A stretch of DNA of 64,000 nt from a bacterium (GCA_905221205.1 CAJNCG010000001.1:310001-374000); one strand, 5' to 3'; shown: positions 17,534 to 26,458, numbered from the stretch's first letter. The notes: generated by a model from the letters alone, not told the origin. Numbers and translations are program-made.

Positions 17534-18120
17534 TCTTTCACACTTCTAAGGATATAGTATCCCTTATCTTTTTTGACGACTTCACAATTGCCAAACACCT
17601 CTTCCATCTTGGACTTGGCACTTGGAGCCCCTTGTTTTTTCTGGATAACGATAGTCAAATTCCCACCAGTTTCTAAGAAATCTTTGCTTTTCTCAATGAT
17701 TTCATGAACCACTTGCTTGCCTGCACGGATAGGGGGATTGGAAATGACATGGTCAAATTTCCCTTCAACTTGTTCATAGATGTTGGACTGGAAAATCGTC
17801 GCTTCTACTTTATTTCGTTCAGCATTTTGTCGCGCCAGATCCAAGGCACGATTATTGATATCAACCATGGTCGCCTGAACTCCATAAGCCTTAGCCAAGG
17901 ACAAGCCCAAAGGCCCATAACCACAGCCTACATCAAGGACAGTCTCTCCTTGGTTGACCTCTAGACATTTGAGCAAGAGTTGACTTCCGAAGTCAACCAT
18001 TTTCTTGCTAAAAACACCCGCATCCGTCAAAAAGGTCATTTTTTCTCCCAACAAGTCCACTCTCAACTCATGAATGTCGTGAGCAGCATCAGGATTTTCT
18101 GCATAATACATTTTACTCAT
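17530..18120 (-). CDS. Class I SAM-dependent methyltransferase, RsmC/RlmG-like
   Basis: The 196-residue protein has the SAM-binding motif LDVGCGYGPLGLSLA and the substrate motif ISNPPIRAG (an NPPF/Y-type motif of N-methylating enzymes), typical of RsmC-like RNA guanine methyltransferases. It is only the C-terminal catalytic half compared with E. coli RsmC, as usual in Firmicutes. It heads the pdp-deoC-cdd operon. There is no ribosome site before ATG 18120; an extended -10 sits six bases upstream, suggesting a leaderless mRNA. Confidence 0.88.
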   Translation of the reverse strand: MSKMYYAENPDAAHDIHELRVDLLGEKMTFLTDAGVFSKKMVDFGSQLLLKCLEVNQGETVLDVGCGYGPLGLSLAKAYGVQATMVDINNRALDLARQNAERNKVEATIFQSNIYEQVEGKFDHVISNPPIRAGKQVVHEIIEKSKDFLETGGNLTIVIQKKQGAPSAKSKMEEVFGNCEVVKKDKGYYILRSVKE

Positions 18121-18126
18121 GAAACT

Positions 18127-18166
18127 ATTTTACCATAATTTGCCTTAAATTGTAAATCGTTTACAA
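18127..18166 (-). promoter_or_regulatory. Promoter and operator-like palindrome of the methyltransferase-pdp-deoC-cdd operon
   Basis: An extended -10 TGG-TAAAAT lies at 18132-18127 on the minus strand. Seventeen to eighteen bases upstream the -35 area overlaps a perfect palindrome TTGTAAACGATTTACAA (18150-18166). It looks like a catabolite-responsive element (TGNAARCG...CA) with one extra base in the right half, so CcpA or a nucleoside-responsive repressor could bind here. Confidence 0.5.
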
Positions 18167-18183
18167 ATTGATGACAAAATGAA

Positions 18184-18230
18184 AAAGACTGAAGAAACCT
18201 AGTCAAGAAGACCTTTTCTTCAATCTCTTT
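18184..18230 (-). terminator. Terminator of the small membrane-protein gene
   Basis: On the minus strand the arms AAAGAGATTGAAGAAA and TTTCTTCAGTCTTT pair with a small bulge and lead into a T-rich run. It lies about 100 bp past the stop codon of the gene at 18328-18735. Confidence 0.55.
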
Positions 18231-18327
18231 AAATTATTGGAAACGAATGACAAACCATTGGGAGCTATAAGATATCACAGTCAAGATAAAACAACAAATT
18301 TATTGTCTATAATCAAGCGCATTTTTA

Positions 18328-18735
18328 TTACGATTGCTTAACCTTAAAATACTTTATTATCAACAGGATTCCCAATAAGATGTTTAGATAAAAGCCCAAC
18401 TGATACGTTTTTGTCAGGAATTCCAAACTTGTCCAAAGTCGTATCAAATCTTCTAGTGACATGCGGAAGAAATAACCCTCTGTAGCAATCCATAGAACTA
18501 AAAAGAAATAACTACCAGCAGCAAGCCATTTCGTCCACCGTTTTTTTAGGAAGAAAGCAATCAAGAGCGAACAGATAAAGACAGCTGTTACAATGGCATG
18601 TTCCATCAAAAAAGTAAAACCGTAATAGGTTTCCACAAAACGTCTACCATTATCCGCATTCGCTCCTTTTAAAAAAGGTAGTGCAAAACTTAAAATAAAA
18701 CAAAGTTCCAATATATAACTTTTTAAGATTTTCAT
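18328..18735 (-). CDS. Unrecognised small membrane protein
   Basis: I do not recognise this 135-residue protein. It has four likely membrane helices (about 7-23, 40-60, 66-85 and 110-130). The start at MKILKSY (18735) is taken because AGGAGATGTGAC precedes it; a frame from 18792 would add 19 residues without such a site. It is transcribed alone, divergent from coaA. Confidence 0.7.
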   Translation of the reverse strand: MKILKSYILELCFILSFALPFLKGANADNGRRFVETYYGFTFLMEHAIVTAVFICSLLIAFFLKKRWTKWLAAGSYFFLVLWIATEGYFFRMSLEDLIRLWTSLEFLTKTYQLGFYLNILLGILLIIKYFKVKQS

Positions 18736-18904
18736 GTCACATCTCCTATAAGTTGTGAATTCCAAAGTCCCCTTTATTAGCTTATAAGTCATGAGAAAGT
18801 AGCTCCTACTTCATCAATAAATTGTTCAGCCTCTATCTACATCTATTATATAATATTGACTTACCACATTCAAGAAACCGCTTTATTTTTTTGGCTTTTT
18901 ATGG

Positions 18905-18910
18905 TATGAT
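18905..18910 (+). promoter_or_regulatory. Extended -10 promoter of coaA
   Basis: TGG-TATGAT ends 25 bases before the coaA ATG, with an AGGGGAAAA ribosome site between. The -35 region is only T-rich. Confidence 0.55.
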
Positions 18911-18935
18911 AGACAAAATATCTAGGGGAAAACAA

Positions 18936-19856
18936 ATGACCAACGAATTTTTACATTTTGAAAAAATCAGCCGCCAGACTTGGCAATCTTTACATCGAAA
19001 GACAACACCTCCTTTGACTGAAGAGGAATTAGAATCCATCAAGAGTTTTAACGACCAGATTAGCTTGCAGGATGTTACTGATGTCTATCTTCCCCTAGCC
19101 CATCTCATCCAGATTTACAAGCGTACCAAGGACGATTTAGCCTTTTCCAAAGGAATTTTCCTCCAACGTGAAAGTAAATCCCAACCTTTTATCATTGGGG
19201 TCTCTGGGAGTGTTGCCGTTGGAAAATCCACAACTAGCCGCCTACTACAAATCTTACTGTCCCGTACGCTTACAGATGCTACGGTTGAGTTAGTAACAAC
19301 TGACGGCTTTCTCTATCCCAACCAGAGCTTGATTGAGCAAGGGATTTTAAATCGCAAGGGATTTCCTGAAAGCTATGATATGGAAGCACTACTCAACTTC
19401 TTGGACCACATCAAAAATGGACAAGATGTAGATATTCCTGTCTATTCTCATGAAGTCTACGACATTGTACCCGAAGAGAAACAAAGCGTCAAAGCTGCTG
19501 ATTTTGTCATTGTAGAAGGAATCAATGTCTTTCAAAATCCACAAAACGAGCGTCTCTATATCACTGACTTCTTCGACTTTTCCATCTATGTTGATGCGGC
19601 AGTCGATGACATCGAGAGTTGGTATCTGGACCGTTTCTTGAAAATGCTGAGCCTAGCCCAAAACGACCCTGATAGCTACTATTATCGTTTTACACAAATG
19701 CCGATTGGAGAAGTGGAATCCTTTGCCCATCAAGTCTGGACCAGTATCAATCTCACAAATCTACAAAATTATATTGAACCAACCAGAAATCGAGCTGAAG
19801 TCATTCTGCATAAAACTAAGAATCATGAAATCGATGAAATTTACTTAAAAAAATAA
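18936..19856 (+). CDS. coaA: Pantothenate kinase, type I
   Basis: The 306-residue enzyme phosphorylates pantothenate, the first step of coenzyme A synthesis. The P-loop [12 protein letters not shown] and the type I pattern ([27 protein letters not shown]) are clear. I start it at MTNEFLHF because AGGGGAAAACAA precedes it; the longer frame from 18822 has no ribosome site and covers the promoter. rpsT follows 67 bp later with its own promoter. Confidence 0.96.
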   Translation: MTNEFLHFEKISRQTWQSLHRKTTPPLTEEELESIKSFNDQISLQDVTDVYLPLAHLIQIYKRTKDDLAFSKGIFLQRESKSQPFIIGVSGSVAVGKSTTSRLLQILLSRTLTDATVELVTTDGFLYPNQSLIEQGILNRKGFPESYDMEALLNFLDHIKNGQDVDIPVYSHEVYDIVPEEKQSVKAADFVIVEGINVFQNPQNERLYITDFFDFSIYVDAAVDDIESWYLDRFLKMLSLAQNDPDSYYYRFTQMPIGEVESFAHQVWTSINLTNLQNYIEPTRNRAEVILHKTKNHEIDEIYLKK

Positions 19857-19863
19857 TTTTCCC

Positions 19864-19892
19864 TTGTCAAAACGTAAGTTTTCAGATATAAT
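19864..19892 (+). promoter_or_regulatory. Strong promoter of rpsT
   Basis: TTGTCA (19864-19869), a 17-base spacer and a consensus TATAAT (19887-19892) precede rpsT by 31 bases, as expected for a highly expressed ribosomal protein gene. Confidence 0.85.
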
Positions 19893-19923
19893 GGTATAGT
19901 TAGTAAATATGGAGGTAAGAACA

Positions 19924-20160
19924 TTGGCAAACATTAAATCAGCTATCAAACGCGCTGAATTGAACGTTAAACAAAACGAAAAGAACTCAGCTCAAAAATC
20001 AGCTATGCGTACTGCTATCAAAGCTTTCGAAGCAAACCCATCTGAAGAACTTTTCCGTGCTGCTAGCTCAGCTATCGATAAAGCAGAAACTAAAGGTTTG
20101 ATTCACAAAAACAAAGCAAGCCGCGACAAAGCTCGTCTTTCAGCTAAACTTGCTAAATAA
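19924..20160 (+). CDS. rpsT: 30S ribosomal protein S20 (TTG start)
   Basis: The 78-residue, Lys/Ala-rich protein starting [14 protein letters not shown] is S20, which binds 16S rRNA early in assembly. The start is TTG at 19924. GGAGGT lies seven bases before it, and the family N-terminus begins exactly there; the ATG at 19909 overlaps the ribosome site and is not the start. A weak start codon on rpsT is also known in E. coli, where S20 represses its own translation. The gene has its own promoter and terminator. Confidence 0.96.
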
Positions 20161-20162
20161 GA

Positions 20163-20188
20163 AACAGTCCATAGAGGCTGTTTTTTTG
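20163..20188 (+). terminator. Terminator of rpsT
   Basis: AACAG(T)CC / GGCTGTT with a bulge forms a stem followed by seven T's, immediately after the stop codon. Confidence 0.8.
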
Positions 20189-20212
20189 TCTTCAAATAAG
20201 AAAAGGTAGAAA

Positions 20213-20725
20213 ATGAAAATCGCAATTATCGGATATTCTGGTGCTGGTAAGTCAACTCTAGCTGAAAAGTTGTCTCACTACTACTCCATCCCAAAACTTC
20301 ACATGGACACACTCCAATTTCAACCTGGTTGGCAAGACAGTGACCGCGAATGGATGTTGACTGAGATGAAAAACTTTCTCACAAAGCATGAGGATTGGGT
20401 CATTGATGGGAATTATTCTTGGTGCTATTACGAAGAAAGAATGCAGGAAGCTGACCAAATCATCTTTCTTAATTTTTCTCCATTGACCTGTCTCTTTCGA
20501 GCTTTTAAACGTTATCTCAAATACCGAGGCAAGGTCAGAGAAAGTATGGCTAAGGGATGCCCCGAGCAATTCAACTGGGAATTTATTCGTTGGATTCTCT
20601 GGGATGGTCGAACAAAAAATGCTAAGGATAGATACCAATACTTAAACAATACTTACCCAGAAAAGATGCATATTCTCCATTCTCAAGCAGAGATTGATTA
20701 TTTCTTGCAATCTCTTAAAAAATAG
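20213..20725 (+). CDS. P-loop kinase-like protein (FlaR/topology-modulation protein family)
   Basis: The 170-residue protein begins with a P-loop (GYSGAGKSTLAEKL, residues 7-20) and then the pattern HMDTLQFQPGW and WVIDGNYSW, typical of adenylate-kinase-like proteins annotated as DNA topology modulation protein FlaR. The true substrate of this family is unknown; the fold suggests a small-molecule or nucleotide kinase. It begins 52 bp after rpsT, behind AAAGGTAG, and could be read through from the rpsT promoter. Confidence 0.8.
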   Translation: MKIAIIGYSGAGKSTLAEKLSHYYSIPKLHMDTLQFQPGWQDSDREWMLTEMKNFLTKHEDWVIDGNYSWCYYEERMQEADQIIFLNFSPLTCLFRAFKRYLKYRGKVRESMAKGCPEQFNWEFIRWILWDGRTKNAKDRYQYLNNTYPEKMHILHSQAEIDYFLQSLKK

Positions 20726-20773
20726 ACGATAGAGCAACATTCATTTAGATCACAGTATGGACTGAATGACTAA

Positions 20774-20808
20774 AAAAGGAAGATTTTCATCCAGAAAATC
20801 TTCCTTTT
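20774..20808. terminator. Bidirectional terminator between the kinase-like gene and deoD
   Basis: A perfect 15-bp stem centred on GGAAGATTTTC / GAAAATCTTCC, flanked by A's and T's, lies between two convergent genes. Confidence 0.9.
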
Positions 20809-20818
20809 GTGTTCCCTT

Positions 20819-21529
20819 TTATTCAGCAATTAAGGTTTCTAGACCAACCTTCATCATATCGGTGAAGGTGTTTTGACGTTCCTCTGCAGTTGTATCTTCA
20901 TCTGGATTGACCAAGCTATCAGAAATAGTCATGATAGCTAGCGCATCAACATGGTGTTGGGCAGCAAGATAGTAAAGGGCTGCTGCTTCCATTTCCACAG
21001 CTTTAACTCCCCATTTACCAAGCTCGATGTTCTTTTCAAAGTAGTTTGAATAAAAGACATCGGATGACAAGACATTTCCAACGTGAGTAGTCATGCCAAG
21101 TTCTTTAGCGATATGATAGGCCTTATCTAACAAATCAAAGCTAGCGATTTGTGGGAAATCGTACTGTGGCCAGTCATTACGGACGATGTTTGAGTTAGTT
21201 GCAGCTGCTTGCGCCAAAACCAATTCACGAACATGGACATCTTCATTCAAAGAACCCGCAGTTCCCACACGGATTAATTTTTTCACACCGTAGTCAACAA
21301 TCAACTCACGCGCATAAATCGAAATAGATGGCATTCCCATCCCAGTTCCCATAACAGATACACGGTGACCCTTGTAAGTACCAGTGTAACCAAACATGTT
21401 ACGCACTTCGTTAAAACAAATAGCATCTTCAAGGAAATTCTCCGCAATAAACTTGGCACGAAGAGGATCCCCAGGAAGAAGAATTTTATCAGCAATTTCA
21501 CCCTGCTGAGCAGCAATATGGATAGACAT
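20819..21529 (-). CDS. deoD: Purine nucleoside phosphorylase, DeoD type
   Basis: The 236-residue hexameric-type phosphorylase releases purine bases from (deoxy)nucleosides. Visible motifs are [31 protein letters not shown], the phosphate/sugar motif RVGTAGSL, and [11 protein letters not shown] start it at MSIHIAAQQ (21529), the family N-terminus. There is no ribosome site; instead a short frame in another phase ends TAA two bases before this ATG, suggesting former translational coupling to a gene now missing. A 19-codon in-frame extension to 21586 is hydrophobic and probably not real. Confidence 0.94.
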   Translation of the reverse strand: MSIHIAAQQGEIADKILLPGDPLRAKFIAENFLEDAICFNEVRNMFGYTGTYKGHRVSVMGTGMGMPSISIYARELIVDYGVKKLIRVGTAGSLNEDVHVRELVLAQAAATNSNIVRNDWPQYDFPQIASFDLLDKAYHIAKELGMTTHVGNVLSSDVFYSNYFEKNIELGKWGVKAVEMEAAALYYLAAQHHVDALAIMTISDSLVNPDEDTTAEERQNTFTDMMKVGLETLIAE

Positions 21530-21822
21530 AGTTAAGATATAAAGGGCGACAGAGAACAAAGTAAAAATAGGAAACTGACGACGCATCGTAGATGCTAGAC
21601 AGTTTATCTTTTTTACACAGTTCTCCGCCCGTATTCAGTTCAATGAATACAGTTAACCCATCCTTTCTTTATTTTATGAAGATTAGAGAGCGAGAAGAAA
21701 ACGACTAAAAATTAGGAATCTGACGAGAAATCCTGATTTCTCAGGCAGATTATCTATTTTCCAAGTTTTCCACTCGTGTTCAAATCAGAACACACACTCT
21801 ACCTTTCTATAATAAGTATTGA
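21530..21822. other. Intergenic region between punA and deoD
   Basis: These 293 bp hold the punA terminator, a perfect 7-bp inverted repeat at 21631-21650 (GTATTCA / TGAATAC) and short open frames with no recognisable protein. The last 20 codons of one frame (minus strand, ending TAA just before deoD) are hydrophobic and could be the relic of a membrane-protein gene. Confidence 0.5.
21703..21751 (-). terminator. Terminator of the rpiA-deoB-DUF1697-punA unit
   Basis: On the minus strand the arms AATCTG..GAGAAATC and GATTTCTC..CAGATT form a long hairpin with one internal mismatch, followed by CCTAATTTTTAG. Confidence 0.75.
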
Positions 21823-22632
21823 TTACAATTCTGCAAGAATCGCTTTCAGCAATCCTTTGAAGTCGCCTTTAACACGTTCGGTCACTTCTACAACTTCTTC
21901 GTGGTTGAGTTCTTCTTGGAAACCAGCTGCAAAGTTAGTGATACATGAAATTCCTAGAACTTTCAAACCTGAGTGGACTGCCACAATAACTTCAGGAACA
22001 GTAGACATACCAACTGCATCTGCTCCCAGTGTCTTATAGGCACGAATCTCTGCTGGTGTTTCATAAGTTGGACCGGTTACACCGATATAGACACCTTCAT
22101 CAAGCTTGATACCAAGTTTCTTAGCTACTTCATGAGCAGTAGTACGGTATTCTGGTGTGTAGGCTTTAGACATATCAGGGAAACGTGGACCAAAGTCATC
22201 CAAGTTTTCACCCATCAATGGATTTTGCCCCGTCATGTTGATATGGTCTGAGATAGCCATCAAGGTACCAGGACCATAGCCAATACCACCAGCTGCATTG
22301 GTTACAATGACACCTTCACATCCGAGAACTTTCATGACACGAACTGGGAAAGTCACGACTTCCAGAGGATTTCCCTCGTAGAAATGGAACCGACCTTGAA
22401 GAGCCAAGACCTTGCGACCTGCAAGTTCACCATATACCAATTTACCAGCGTGACCAACTACTGTTGAACGGCCCCAGTTTGGAATCTCAGCATAGTCTAC
22501 TACAACTGGATTTTCGATTTCTTCTGCAAGTTCTCCAAGTCCTGATCCAAGGATTAGACCGAACTCAGGCGTTTGGATTCCCTTGTCTTTCAGGAAAGTG
22601 GCTGTTTCATTGATTTTGTCTAAAAATGTCAT
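21823..22632 (-). CDS. punA: Purine nucleoside phosphorylase, trimeric (PunA) type
   Basis: The 269-residue enzyme acts on inosine and guanosine type nucleosides. Family motifs are LILGSGLGELAEEI (phosphate loop), STVVGHAGKLVYG, LQGRFHFYEG and VTNAAGGIGYG. It starts 15 bp after the DUF1697 gene behind AAAGGAGACATAC. It supplies ribose 1-phosphate to DeoB encoded upstream in the same unit and complements DeoD, which accepts adenosine. Confidence 0.95.
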   Translation of the reverse strand: MTFLDKINETATFLKDKGIQTPEFGLILGSGLGELAEEIENPVVVDYAEIPNWGRSTVVGHAGKLVYGELAGRKVLALQGRFHFYEGNPLEVVTFPVRVMKVLGCEGVIVTNAAGGIGYGPGTLMAISDHINMTGQNPLMGENLDDFGPRFPDMSKAYTPEYRTTAHEVAKKLGIKLDEGVYIGVTGPTYETPAEIRAYKTLGADAVGMSTVPEVIVAVHSGLKVLGISCITNFAAGFQEELNHEEVVEVTERVKGDFKGLLKAILAEL

Positions 22633-22647
22633 TGTATGTCTCCTTTG

Positions 22648-23190
22648 TTAATTTTTTAGCATTTGACCGATTTTGTCAAAAGTTTTTGCATTGCGAATGG
22701 TAATGTGGCGATAGAATGGCATTTTGAGTAGGTGCTTGTGATAGGCAGTTGCATAGTAGGATTTCTCAGAGAATTTCCCCCAGAAAATCCCAAGTCTTCC
22801 AAAATAAACCACTTCATCTTTCAGTTCCAAACTTTCAACTGTCTCAATGACTTGCACCACATCCAAGCCCTCAGTGTAAAAGAGGACATCTTTTCGAGCC
22901 AGATCTTTGGTCCACCATTCAGGCAGATTTTCAAGTTCCACTTCAAAGTCCTCCTGACTCAGTAAAGAAAAGCTCTGAATAAATGGATAATGGACTTCAA
23001 AGAAATCCTCTAATTTTTCAACCAATTGAGCTTTGGGGTCTATCGAAGTGAAGAAAATATTGCCACTGTTGATGTAGGTCTCAACCTTTCCCAGTCCCAA
23101 ATCGGTCAATTCTTGACGAAGCTCTGCCATAACGACCTTATTCTTGCCACCAACATTGATACCTCTCACCAGCAAAGCATAGCGCGTCAT
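22648..23190 (-). CDS. DUF1697 family protein
   Basis: The 180-residue protein has the DUF1697 N-terminus (YALLVRGINVGGKNKVVMAELR) and the VETYINSGNIFF motif. The function of the family is unknown. It begins one base after the deoB stop codon (TAAGATG), without its own ribosome site, so it is translationally coupled to deoB. Being placed between deoB and punA suggests an accessory role in nucleoside or sugar-phosphate metabolism, but that is inference. Confidence 0.88.
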   Translation of the reverse strand: MTRYALLVRGINVGGKNKVVMAELRQELTDLGLGKVETYINSGNIFFTSIDPKAQLVEKLEDFFEVHYPFIQSFSLLSQEDFEVELENLPEWWTKDLARKDVLFYTEGLDVVQVIETVESLELKDEVVYFGRLGIFWGKFSEKSYYATAYHKHLLKMPFYRHITIRNAKTFDKIGQMLKN

Positions 23191-23191
23191 C

Positions 23192-24403
23192 TTATACCAA
23201 TTTATCTAAGAAACTTTCCCCAATCATGGCAGTTTCAACATCAAAGTTATCGGCAACAGTCGCTGAGATATCTGCAAAATGTCCAACTGGGATTACACCA
23301 TTTCCCTTAAAGGCAGGGCTGTAGGCCAACAATGGAATATATTCACGAGTGTGGTCTGTTCCTGCGTAAGTTGGGTCATTTCCATGGTCCGCAGTAATCA
23401 AGAGAAGGTCATTCTCTCTCATGGCTGCGATAATTTCAGGCAAGCGTTCATCAAACTCATGCAAGCAATCACGGTAACCGTGAGCATTACGACGATGACC
23501 GTAAAGGGCATCAAAGTCAACCAAGTTTGTGAATGAGAATCCTTTTTCAAACTCAGCAAGACCCATAGTCTTCAATAGTGTATCAATTCCGTGGCTGTTT
23601 GACTTATTGTGTCCCATGTCATGGTTGATACCAGCACCGTTAAAGATATCGTTTATTTTTCCAACGGCATAAGTATCGATACCAGCTTCGTTCAATTTAT
23701 CCAAAACAGTTGGTGCAAATGGAGATACAGCCAAGTCACGACGATTTGCTGTACGAGTGAAGTTACCTGGCTCACCAACATATGGACGGGCAATGATGCG
23801 ACCAAGAAGGGCAGGACGCTCAAGGGTAATCGAACGAGCGTATTCACAGATACGGTACAATTCATCTAAAGGAATAATGTCTTCGTGGGCAGCAATCTGC
23901 AAAACAGGGTCAGCTGAAGTATAGATAATCAACTCCCCAGTTTCCATCTGACGAGGTCCAAAATCATCGATAACAGCCGTACCTGAGTAAGGTTTGTTGG
24001 CTTCACGAATGACCTTTCGTCCTGAGAATTCTTCGATTTTTGTCAGAATTTCTTCTGGGAATCCGTTCCAGAAAGTATCGAAAGGCTCAGTAATATTAAG
24101 TCCCATGATTTCCCAGTGTCCAGTCATGGTATCCTTACCAAGAGATACTTCTTCCAATTTTGTTGCATATCCTGTTGGATTGCTTTCAGCTGGAACAGTC
24201 TTAAGAGGAGTTTCTCGAGGAATATTTCCAAGACCAATTTTAGCCATGTTTGGGACATTCAAACCAACTGCTTTTGAAATGTGCCCTAATGTGTCAGAAG
24301 CTCCATCTGGAACCCCTGCATTGACAAAGTTATTAGCATCTGGTGCAGCACCGATTCCCACAGAATCCAGTACAACCAAGTGAATACGATTAAATTTTGA
24401 CAT
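23192..24403 (-). CDS. deoB: Phosphopentomutase
   Basis: The 403-residue enzyme converts (deoxy)ribose 1-phosphate to the 5-phosphate. It belongs to the alkaline phosphatase superfamily; the N-terminal metal site ([18 protein letters not shown]), the nucleophile Thr in [10 protein letters not shown] and the C-terminal [18 protein letters not shown] metal motif are intact. It lies between rpiA and the DUF1697 gene in one operon and links PunA/DeoD/Pdp to DeoC and RpiA. Confidence 0.96.
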   Translation of the reverse strand: MSKFNRIHLVVLDSVGIGAAPDANNFVNAGVPDGASDTLGHISKAVGLNVPNMAKIGLGNIPRETPLKTVPAESNPTGYATKLEEVSLGKDTMTGHWEIMGLNITEPFDTFWNGFPEEILTKIEEFSGRKVIREANKPYSGTAVIDDFGPRQMETGELIIYTSADPVLQIAAHEDIIPLDELYRICEYARSITLERPALLGRIIARPYVGEPGNFTRTANRRDLAVSPFAPTVLDKLNEAGIDTYAVGKINDIFNGAGINHDMGHNKSNSHGIDTLLKTMGLAEFEKGFSFTNLVDFDALYGHRRNAHGYRDCLHEFDERLPEIIAAMRENDLLLITADHGNDPTYAGTDHTREYIPLLAYSPAFKGNGVIPVGHFADISATVADNFDVETAMIGESFLDKLV

Positions 24404-24426
24404 AGTGTATCTCCTTATTATATTGA

Positions 24427-25110
24427 TTAGTTTGCTTTTGTTGAAGTTAAAATCTGAACCCCGTCTCGTCCAGCAACGATGACCTTATCCACAATTTGGT
24501 TGAATAAGCCGTGCTCTACGACACCAACGATATGGTCCAATTCTTGCCCGAAAGTAATTGGATCTTCGATGACATCCAAGGCTAGGTCAATGATAAAGTT
24601 CTGCATATCCGTCACAAAACGTTGGCCGTCTTTTTCACGGAAACTTGGTTTGTAGCCAGCTCGCTCAAAACGACGGAAGACCTGTTCTGCACCATACTGA
24701 ACTACTTCTACAGGCAGTTTAAAAGCGCCCAATTTCTCAACTAGTTTGCTTTCGTCTACCACCCAAATATATTCTTTTGAGGGCGTTGCGACAACCTTCT
24801 CCATCAGAAGGGCACCACCACCGCCTTTGATTCCGTTAAACTGGCTATCTACTTCATCCGCTCCGTCAACCGTCACATCAACCAAGTCTACTTGGTCAAT
24901 AGACTTTAGCGGGATATTTAACCCTTCAGCCTGTTTACTGGTCACACTAGAAGTCGTTACAGCAGTAATTTGCAGTCCTTCTTCCTTAATACGACGACCG
25001 ATTTCTTCTACAAAATAATAGGCAGTAGACCCCGTTCCTAGTCCGACTACCATTCCATCCTTGACAAACTCAGCAGCCTTGATACCTGCCATTTTTTTCA
25101 GATTTTCCAC
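24427..25110 (-). CDS. rpiA: Ribose 5-phosphate isomerase A
   Basis: The 227-residue enzyme interconverts ribose 5-phosphate and ribulose 5-phosphate. [15 protein letters not shown] binds phosphate and VDGADEVD plus [12 protein letters not shown] hold the active-site residues. The start codon is GTG at 25110, set by a strong GGAGGT six to seven bases upstream. An extended -10 (TGT-TATAAT, 25145-25140) provides the promoter for rpiA-deoB-DUF1697-punA. Confidence 0.95.
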   Translation of the reverse strand: MENLKKMAGIKAAEFVKDGMVVGLGTGSTAYYFVEEIGRRIKEEGLQITAVTTSSVTSKQAEGLNIPLKSIDQVDLVDVTVDGADEVDSQFNGIKGGGGALLMEKVVATPSKEYIWVVDESKLVEKLGAFKLPVEVVQYGAEQVFRRFERAGYKPSFREKDGQRFVTDMQNFIIDLALDVIEDPITFGQELDHIVGVVEHGLFNQIVDKVIVAGRDGVQILTSTKAN

Positions 25111-25139
25111 TCAAACACCTCCATTAAAGAGCTAACTTT

Positions 25140-25148
25140 ATTATAACA
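25140..25148 (-). promoter_or_regulatory. Extended -10 promoter of the rpiA operon
   Basis: TGT-TATAAT on the minus strand ends 29 bases before the GTG start of rpiA. No clear -35 is seen. The remaining part of the 232-bp gap to the next gene (25149-25342) shows nothing else recognisable apart from a weak promoter (TTGATT near 25287) ahead of the 61-residue gene. Confidence 0.6.
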
Positions 25149-25342
25149 TGTATCACTTTTTATTTCATGGATACACTGAAAAAAACCGAACATTTTTATC
25201 TATGATTTCTAATTTTCTTTCTCCATGCTTGTATACAGATCAAAAATTCCCAAATCTAGATTTCGAAAGCTCTTTAAAAATTAAAGTTGATTTTTTATCA
25301 TAAAGATGATTAAATAGGTAAGTACAGAAAAGGAGAAATAAG

Positions 25343-25528
25343 ATGAACCCATTAGATTTGTTTAATCAAGTAAAAGAACTAATCGAGACAAAAGATTTTG
25401 AAGCTGCAAAAACATTCGTTGCAGAAAATCAAGATCAACTCGGAGAATACTTCGCACAAGCTCAGCAGTTGATTTCTGGTTCGGAAGGTTTAGATGGCCT
25501 CGTTGGAAAGATTAAAGGATTTTTCTAA
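25343..25528 (+). CDS. Small acidic helical protein of unknown function
   Basis: This 61-residue protein is not one I recognise. It is predicted to be largely helical and acidic, with a Gly-rich, hydrophobic C-terminus (LDGLVGKIKGFF). AAAGGAGAAATAAG immediately precedes the ATG, and a terminator follows the stop codon at once, so it has the form of a complete single-gene unit. No signal peptide or membrane helix is visible. Confidence 0.75.
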   Translation: MNPLDLFNQVKELIETKDFEAAKTFVAENQDQLGEYFAQAQQLISGSEGLDGLVGKIKGFF

Positions 25529-25535
25529 AAAATAC

Positions 25536-25565
25536 AAAGGCGCCTGAAACGATCAGGTGCCTTTT
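25536..25565. terminator. Bidirectional terminator between the 61-residue gene and nnrD
   Basis: AAAGGCGCCTGA and TCAGGTGCCTTT (one G-T pair) pair around AACGA; A's and T's flank both sides. The nnrD stop codon lies inside its right arm. Confidence 0.9.
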
Positions 25566-26403
25566 AAAGATATTTTTTCATAATTTTAGGAAGATAAGAG
25601 CTGATTTCCGTCGGCAAGACCACATAATGTTCTTGAGATAGTTCTTGAGCTATAGCTGAATGAAGATGAGTCGCTACGGTTACGCGTTCATAAAGACTGG
25701 CTTGTTTAAACTGGCCTACAAATCCTGCTATCATCCCAGCTAGTGTATCTCCCATTCCCCCAGTAGCCTGATAGGGACCACCAACCTGTAACTGGTAATA
25801 ATCAGACTGGCCAACCTGCCAAATACGAGTAGCCGGACCTTTCTCTACCAAAATTGTTCCTTGAGGAAAGGAAGTCAGGGCACTAGCTGTTGCATCTTCG
25901 TTTTGCTTTTCAATAGTAATTCCAGACAGTTTTTCCCATTCTTTTTGGTGGGGAGTTAAGATAAGCTGACACGAAGGAAATGATAATCTAGTTCTAGCAA
26001 GGATGGTTAAGGCCCCTCCGTCTACAATCAAAATCTGATTCTGTCTTAATCTAGCAAAAACCTGTTTTACTAGATTTTCTCCAAAAGCATCGTCTCGTAA
26101 ACCAGGTCCCACTAAGACCACTTCTGCCCTCTCCAACTGCTCTTTTAACAGTTGCTGGTCTTTAAGAGAAAAGGCCATAGCCTCAGGTAAATGACTGTGC
26201 AAAGCTGGGATATTTTCCCTATCCGTTCCAACAGTCACCAATCCTGCACCGCTTTTTACAGCTGCTAAAGCAGCCATGACGATAGCACCACCATAGGGAT
26301 AAGTCCCACCAAGCAAGAGCAGACGGCCATAGTCTCCTTTATGACTTGTACGAGAACGTTCAATAATGACTTTTTCTAGTAAGGCTTGATCAATCACTTT
26401 CAT
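25564..26403 (-). CDS. nnrD: ADP-dependent NAD(P)H-hydrate dehydratase
   Basis: The 279-residue protein is the YjeF C-terminal (ribokinase-like) domain that repairs hydrated NAD(P)H with ADP. KGDYGRLLLLGGTYPYGGA at residues 22-40, VGPGL, LTPHQKEWEKLSG and the GTGGMGDTLAGMI-like ATGGMGDTLAGMIAG motif (catalytic Asp) are all present. The epimerase domain found fused in some bacteria is absent, as is usual here. It has its own TATAAT -10 (26429-26424). Confidence 0.93.
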   Translation of the reverse strand: MKVIDQALLEKVIIERSRTSHKGDYGRLLLLGGTYPYGGAIVMAALAAVKSGAGLVTVGTDRENIPALHSHLPEAMAFSLKDQQLLKEQLERAEVVLVGPGLRDDAFGENLVKQVFARLRQNQILIVDGGALTILARTRLSFPSCQLILTPHQKEWEKLSGITIEKQNEDATASALTSFPQGTILVEKGPATRIWQVGQSDYYQLQVGGPYQATGGMGDTLAGMIAGFVGQFKQASLYERVTVATHLHSAIAQELSQEHYVVLPTEISSYLPKIMKKYL

Positions 26404-26434
26404 CGTTTTTTCCTCTCACATTTATTATACAACA

Positions 26435-26458
26435 AAAAGGAGGCGCAGACCTCCTTTT
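26435..26458 (-). terminator. Terminator of folD
   Basis: AAAAGGAGG / CCTCCTTTT, a perfect 9-bp stem with a 6-base loop, is followed by T's on the minus strand. Confidence 0.85.

Noticed and set aside
18127..18160. CiaR box upstream of the methyltransferase-pdp operon, because TTTAAGGCAAAT also occurs before ciaR
   Set aside because: Only one half-site is present and it is 11 rather than 10 bases from the -10.
21530..21586. N-terminal hydrophobic extension of DeoD as a signal or membrane anchor
   Set aside because: DeoD is a cytoplasmic enzyme whose family begins at MSIHIAAQQ; the extension has no ribosome site.
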